Part shown: positions 59,722 through 64,000 of the stretch, piece after piece | How positions within the stretch are numbered: position 1 is the stretch's first letter | Layout: each line of letters starts with the position of its first letter | The notes under the pieces: model-generated | Database searches by the model: none | The model's input: only the letters and a program-made list of their open reading frames with translations | Told to the model about the DNA's origin: nothing | Program-made: the position numbers and the translations under genes | NCBI RefSeq assembly: GCF_014192475.1 | Contig: NZ_JACHXZ010000001.1 | Location: 978,110-1,042,109, forward strand | Length of the DNA: 64,000 nucleotides | Source: Simiduia aestuariiviva | GTDB lineage: Bacteria; Pseudomonadota; Gammaproteobacteria; Pseudomonadales; Cellvibrionaceae | Direction: 5' to 3'

Positions 59722-62583
59722 TTGAACCGTTTAGCTGGGTTGCTTTGGCCCTTTGCCCTTGTAGCAACCGCGTTCTCAATCGGCGTCAGCGCGGTAACTG
59801 CGCCAACCGATGACAGCGCACTGCGCATTGTCAGCCCTGCGAAGAGCCCGAGTGATCCTCGAGCGTACCGCTATATCACCCTGCCTAATCAAATGCGTGT
59901 ACTGTTGGTGTCGGATCCCAATACTGAGCAAGCGGCGGCGTCTATGCAGGTAGCGGTAGGCAGTGCTGCGGACCCTGAAGGGCGCGAAGGTTTGGCGCAC
60001 TTTTTGGAACACATGCTTTTTTTGGGCACAGAGAAATACCCTGAGCCAGATAGCTATCAGCAATTTATCAGTAAAAGTGGCGGTAGCCACAATGCCTATA
60101 CAAGCCTCGATCACACCAATTATTTTTTCACTATTCGGCCAGAGCATTTACCGCAGGCGATAGCGCGTTTCGCTGAGTTCTTTAAGGCGCCGTTGTTCAG
60201 TGCGGATTACGTGGCGCGTGAACGAGCGGCTGTTAACGCAGAATATTTGGCGAAAATCCAAGATGATGGTCGGCGCGCCAATGCGGTATTAACCCAGGTT
60301 AGCAACCCTGCGCATCCATCCGCTCGATTTTCGGTGGGCAATCTGGATACCTTGGCCGACCGTAAGGATGATTCCGTGCGCGATGCGTTGCTCGCGTTTT
60401 ATGCGGAACACTATTCTGCCAACCGTATGGCTTTGGTGGTGTTGGGTCGCGAGTCGCTAGATGATTTGCAAACGCAGGTAGTCAATCATTATGGCGGCGT
60501 GCCAAATCACGATCGCGCACCTCAACAAAATGATGCGCCGCTATTTTTGCCCGATCAGCTGCCACGTGAAATCGTTTATCAACCTTTAAAGCAGCTGCGT
60601 GAGTTGCGCTTGATGTTTCCGGTGCCGGCCAGTGGGACATATTTTCGCGAAAAGCCCTTAACCCAGCTGGCCAACATGCTGGGCCATGAAGGTCGCAATA
60701 GCTTGCTGTCGGCATTAAAGCGTGAGGGTTTGGCGGAGGCGTTATGGGCAGGTGAGAGCGACATGGGCCCCTACGGCAGCACCTTTGTCATCTCAGTGTC
60801 ACTGACTGAAAAAGGGCAGGCGCAGCGCGCACGCACACGCCAATGGATTTTTGCTGCCATTGAATTGATTCGCCAGCAAGGATTGGAGGCCTGGCGATTT
60901 GAAGAATTAAAACAGTTGGCAGAAATCAATTTTCGCTTTCAGGATGTGCGCAACCCCAGCAGTTTAGTGCAGGGGCTGGCAAGTGCGATGCATCGTTATC
61001 CGCCCCATGAAGTGTTGCGAGCCCCGTACCTTTACGATGAGTTTGATGCAGGGCTGCTGGCCATGTATCTAAAGTATTTGACCCCCGAAAATGCACTATC
61101 CCTAGTGTCTGCTGCTGACGGTCAATTTGATCAACGAGCTCCACTCTATGGCACACCGTATAAGGTGCTGACGCCAAAGCCCTTTAAGCCGCTACCTAAA
61201 AATCTGTTGACACAAATCAAGTTGCCGGCTCCAAATCCTTTTATCCCCTCGCGGTTGCAGGTGCGTGAAGTTGCCGATCAAGGGCAGTTTCCCGAGCTGA
61301 TGATTAATGAGCCCGCACTGCGAATGTGGTTCAAGCAAGATGAGATATTCCGATTGCCGCGCAGTGTTATTCGCGTGCAATTGCGGTCACCGGCTGCCGC
61401 CAACGGTTTACAGGGCCGGGTGCAAGCAGACCTGTACGCCGCTATGGTGCTCGATGAACTCAATGAGTACAGCTACCCCGCATTTCTGGCAGGTTTGGGC
61501 TTTGATATTCGCGCCACTGCGCGAGGTTTCGATATTACCGTGGCTGGCTACAATGATCGCCAAGGCTTGTTACTGACAGAAATCTTGGAGGCGTTGATCA
61601 GCCCGCGATTAGAGCCCGCCCGTTTTGCCAATATTCGCGCGGAAATAATGCGCCGCACAGAAAATGGAGATCGACAGCCGCCTTACATACAGCTGATTCG
61701 TCAATTGGTGCCGACCATGTATCAACCTGCATGGACGGCCGAAGAGCTGGTAGAGGCCATGGCCAATACCGGGTTGGCGGATGTAAAGCGATTTAGCCGA
61801 AGCTTCGTGTATGGCAGTCAGGTCGATATGTTTGCCTATGGGAATTTACTGCCTGCCGAGGCGCGTCAGCTCGCCACTTTAGTGGGACAGCAGCTGGTTC
61901 GCGGAGCGCCCAAGCCCTTGCCGGGACAACTCAAATTACTGACCCCCACGTGGGGCGGCTACGAGCGCCAGGTGGATGTAAAACACGATGACCATGCACT
62001 GGTGATGTATCATCAAGCGCTTGATGATAGCGACGCCGCCCGCGCTCACTTGATGGTGTTAGCGCAAAGTATTCGCGCCCCATTCTTCAATAGTTTGCGA
62101 ACGGAGCAGCAGTTGGGTTACGTGGTATTTGCAGGGCAAATGCCGGTCGCTGATTTTCCGGGACTGGTGCTGGTGGTGCAATCGCCCTCAGCCAGCGCGC
62201 CGCAATTGCGTGCGGCCTTTGAAGATTTTATCGATAACATGCCCAGTTGGCTTGCCGATGATTTGCCGGCTCAGCGCGCAGCGGTGATGGCCGAATTGGA
62301 GCAAAAGCCCCGAAATTTAGCGGAGCAGGCGAGCCGTTACTGGGATGATATTGCTGCTGCCGGGCCTGGTGGCAAGGTAGATTTTGTCCGGCGACAACGC
62401 CTACTCAAGGCCTTGTCCGATGTTAATGCGGTGACCTTGCGCACCTTTGCGTATCAGGTGTTTGATCCACAGCGTCGCTTATTGTTAGGTACTGAAACGA
62501 CGGTAAAAGCGCCTGAACCCGTTGTGAGAATCAACGATGTGCATGCCTTTAAGGCACAGGGGCCGCACTATTTTGTGCCTTAG
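59722..62583 (+). CDS. Insulinase-family zinc peptidase (protease III/pitrilysin-like)
   Basis: About 953 residues. The inverted zinc motif HxxEH is in 'GLAHFLEHMLFLGTEKYPEP', with the downstream Glu ligand in 'RERAAVNAEYLAKI'. The M16 substrate segment is 'SGGSHNAYTSLDHTNYFF'. Four M16 domains follow, as in protease III (PtrA). A signal peptide ('WPFALVATAFSIGVSAVTA') places it in the periplasm, where it would degrade small peptides. No ATG is available at the start. TTG 59722 has AAGGAA six bases upstream and is my choice; TTG 59695 overlaps the permease stop. Confidence 0.9.
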   Translation: MNRLAGLLWPFALVATAFSIGVSAVTAPTDDSALRIVSPAKSPSDPRAYRYITLPNQMRVLLVSDPNTEQAAASMQVAVGSAADPEGREGLAHFLEHMLFLGTEKYPEPDSYQQFISKSGGSHNAYTSLDHTNYFFTIRPEHLPQAIARFAEFFKAPLFSADYVARERAAVNAEYLAKIQDDGRRANAVLTQVSNPAHPSARFSVGNLDTLADRKDDSVRDALLAFYAEHYSANRMALVVLGRESLDDLQTQVVNHYGGVPNHDRAPQQNDAPLFLPDQLPREIVYQPLKQLRELRLMFPVPASGTYFREKPLTQLANMLGHEGRNSLLSALKREGLAEALWAGESDMGPYGSTFVISVSLTEKGQAQRARTRQWIFAAIELIRQQGLEAWRFEELKQLAEINFRFQDVRNPSSLVQGLASAMHRYPPHEVLRAPYLYDEFDAGLLAMYLKYLTPENALSLVSAADGQFDQRAPLYGTPYKVLTPKPFKPLPKNLLTQIKLPAPNPFIPSRLQVREVADQGQFPELMINEPALRMWFKQDEIFRLPRSVIRVQLRSPAAANGLQGRVQADLYAAMVLDELNEYSYPAFLAGLGFDIRATARGFDITVAGYNDRQGLLLTEILEALISPRLEPARFANIRAEIMRRTENGDRQPPYIQLIRQLVPTMYQPAWTAEELVEAMANTGLADVKRFSRSFVYGSQVDMFAYGNLLPAEARQLATLVGQQLVRGAPKPLPGQLKLLTPTWGGYERQVDVKHDDHALVMYHQALDDSDAARAHLMVLAQSIRAPFFNSLRTEQQLGYVVFAGQMPVADFPGLVLVVQSPSASAPQLRAAFEDFIDNMPSWLADDLPAQRAAVMAELEQKPRNLAEQASRYWDDIAAAGPGGKVDFVRRQRLLKALSDVNAVTLRTFAYQVFDPQRRLLLGTETTVKAPEPVVRINDVHAFKAQGPHYFVP

Positions 62584-62756
62584 ATGGCTTTAAATGTCGA
62601 CCCGAAAGGGGCTAGTCGTATTCCAGTAGGTCCTTTCTGTAGAAATATTACAGATGAAACTAATTTCTTTGGGTGGGCATTTTGGCAATTATTTTAGGTA
62701 TTTACGCCGCAAAACTCGCAAAAGTCCCTTTTACTCAGTATTATGGCCGCCAATTA

Positions 62757-62786
62757 TCAAATGGTTGCTTAAAACAATGCATTTGA
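62757..62786 (+). promoter_or_regulatory. Inverted repeat in the aceE leader region
   Basis: TCAAATG at 62757-62763 and CATTTGA at 62780-62786 are exact inverses separated by 16 bases, with further partial pairing inside (GTTG with CAAT). It lies about 60 bases before the -35 box, so it could be a regulator site; it has no T run. Confidence 0.35.
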
Positions 62787-62847
62787 TTCTGTAAAAAAAC
62801 TACAAGAATGACATTAGATGGCGAGATTAGCGCTCAATTCTTTATTT

Positions 62848-62876
62848 TTGAGTGATCATTGCGCCACTTCTATACT
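62848..62876 (+). promoter_or_regulatory. aceE: Promoter of aceE
   Basis: TTGAGT at 62848-62853 and TATACT at 62871-62876 with an ideal 17-bp spacer. Transcription would start near 62883, giving a leader of about 56 bases ending with GAAAGGAGAG ahead of the ATG. Confidence 0.7.
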
Positions 62877-62938
62877 CTTTCGATTGTTTATTTCACACGT
62901 TGACTACAACCGGCACGACCGGGTGAAAGGAGAGTTGA

Positions 62939-64000
62939 ATGACAGAGGATATTGATGCCCTCGAAACGCGCGAGTGGCTCGATGCTCTACATGCGGTAAT
63001 TCGCTACGGTGGCGATGGCCGAGCGGCCTATTTGCTCAAGCAGATGTTTGACCGGGCCACCATGGCCGGTGTGGAGTTGCCCGCTGCGATTACTACCCCC
63101 TACCGCAATACCATTCCCCCGAAAAAAGAAAAGCGCATGCCTGGCGACCTGTTTATGGAACGCCGTATTCGCTCTTTGATTCGCTGGAATGCATTGGCCA
63201 TGGTGATGCGTGCCAATGACAATGATGAAGGGCTGGGTGGTCACATCTCCAGTTTTAGTTCGGCCGCCACACTATACGATGTGGGCTTTAACTACTTCTT
63301 CCGTGGTAATGATGGTGAAGAGCTAGGTGATTTGATCTACTACCAGGGCCACAGTGCGCCAGGTATGTACGCTCGCTCCTTCCTTGAGGGACGCTTGAGT
63401 GAAGATCAATTAGACAACTTCCGTCGCGAAGTGGATGGCGCAGGTCTGTCGTCCTACCCGCACCCTTGGCTGATGCCCGACTATTGGCAATTTCCCACTG
63501 TGTCCATGGGCCTGGGGCCACTTCAGGCAATTTATCAAGCACACGTGATGCGCTATATGTCGGCGCGCGGTTTGGCGCCGCGCGGTGATCGCAAAGTGTG
63601 GGCCTTTTTAGGTGATGGCGAGTGTGATGAGCCAGAATCTTTGGGTGCAATCGGTCTCGCCGGTCGCGAGGGCTTGGAAAATCTAATCTTCGTAATTAAC
63701 TGTAATTTGCAGCGACTTGATGGCCCCGTGCGCGGTAACGGCAAAATCATGCAGGAATTAGAAGGTATCTTCCGCGGTGCCGGCTGGAACGTAATTAAAG
63801 TCGTTTGGGGTCGCCACTGGGATGCGCTGTTAGAAAAGGACACCACCGGCCTGCTGCAAAAACGCATGGACGAAGTGTGCGACGGTGAGTTGCAGAATTA
63901 CAAAGCCAATGGCGGTGCCTACACGCGCAAGCATTTCTTCGGTAAATACCCAGAGTTGCTTGAGCTAGTGAAAGACATGAGCGATGACGAGATCATGAAG
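62939..64000 (+). CDS. aceE: Pyruvate dehydrogenase E1 component, 5' part (runs off the window)
   Basis: The first 354 codons of a homodimeric-type E1 of about 890 residues that decarboxylates pyruvate with thiamine diphosphate. 'LGGHISSFSSAATLYDVGFN' and 'DLIYYQGHSAPGMYARSFLE' carry the active-site histidines typical of AceE, and 'VWAFLGDGECDEPESLGAIG' with 'NLIFVINCNLQRLDGPVRGN' is the thiamine diphosphate GDG-N motif. The frame is still open at base 64000. AAAGGAGAG sits just before ATG 62939. aceF and lpd are expected downstream, outside the window. Confidence 0.97.
   Translation, partial: MTEDIDALETREWLDALHAVIRYGGDGRAAYLLKQMFDRATMAGVELPAAITTPYRNTIPPKKEKRMPGDLFMERRIRSLIRWNALAMVMRANDNDEGLGGHISSFSSAATLYDVGFNYFFRGNDGEELGDLIYYQGHSAPGMYARSFLEGRLSEDQLDNFRREVDGAGLSSYPHPWLMPDYWQFPTVSMGLGPLQAIYQAHVMRYMSARGLAPRGDRKVWAFLGDGECDEPESLGAIGLAGREGLENLIFVINCNLQRLDGPVRGNGKIMQELEGIFRGAGWNVIKVVWGRHWDALLEKDTTGLLQKRMDEVCDGELQNYKANGGAYTRKHFFGKYPELLELVKDMSDDEIMK

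Larger units (their letters stand above)
62584..62938. other. Intergenic region before aceE
   Basis: 355 bases without a gene. Two items can be supported: a perfect 7-bp inverted repeat at 62757-62786 and a good sigma-70 promoter at 62848-62876. I see no clear terminator for the peptidase gene and no convincing PdhR box, although PdhR commonly controls this operon. Confidence 0.6.

Noticed and set aside
62584-62938. PdhR operator before aceE
   Set aside because: I looked for an AATTGGT-N-ACCAATT-type box and found none; only an unrelated inverted repeat is present.

Overview
The window looks like a chromosomal segment of a marine-type gammaproteobacterium. I infer this from DUF3581, DUF3549, YqcC, YchJ, BepA, a protease III-like peptidase and aceE, combined with TonB-dependent receptors, TPR-sulfotransferases and many short intergenic repeats. 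A relative of Cellvibrionaceae is my best guess, but this is inference from gene content only. No rRNA, tRNA or CRISPR array is visible.

Region 1 (1-12.7 kb) is an accessory, defence-rich island with visible decay. It holds a 5'-cut hypothetical gene, a broken medium-chain dehydrogenase fragment, and a winged-helix/nucleotidyltransferase pair resembling a toxin-antitoxin module. That pair lies between two diverged direct repeats of about 100 bp. A tightly packed six-gene operon follows: two different type I methyltransferase subunits, one specificity subunit, one restriction subunit, an SMC/OLD-like AAA ATPase, and an HNH nuclease broken by one missing base in an A run. A second small frameshifted gene closes the island.

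Region 2 (12.7-21.8 kb) is mixed: DUF3581, an SGNH hydrolase, a PQQ-type sugar dehydrogenase, small membrane proteins, a solo RAYT transposase between perfect 14-bp inverted ends, a HAD phosphatase, and an amine oxidase-like flavoprotein overlapping an NhaC-type antiporter.

Region 3 (22-40 kb) is the most interesting part. Three families occur twice: a TPR-sulfotransferase, a TonB-dependent receptor, and a large secreted serine hydrolase with an ASH-type domain. Between the copies lie a MocR-type regulator with an extra C-terminal domain and a nitrilase-superfamily amidase, and a major facilitator transporter follows. Four intergenic regions here (before both serine hydrolases, the amidase and the second receptor) carry the same direct repeat, CTGG-N2-CTA-like half sites spaced exactly 23 bp apart. 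This is the kind of site MocR/TauR regulators bind. I read it as one regulon for capture, cleavage and import of an unknown amide- or peptide-like nutrient.

Region 4 (40-64 kb) is mostly ordinary chromosome: DUF3549, a class V aminotransferase-like enzyme, YchJ, an acyltransferase, an SDR-dinG-yqcC run, an RND efflux pair, a TPR-GGDEF protein, a DUF819 membrane protein, BepA, a TusA-family protein, an AI-2E family permease coupled to a protease III-like peptidase, and the first 354 codons of aceE.
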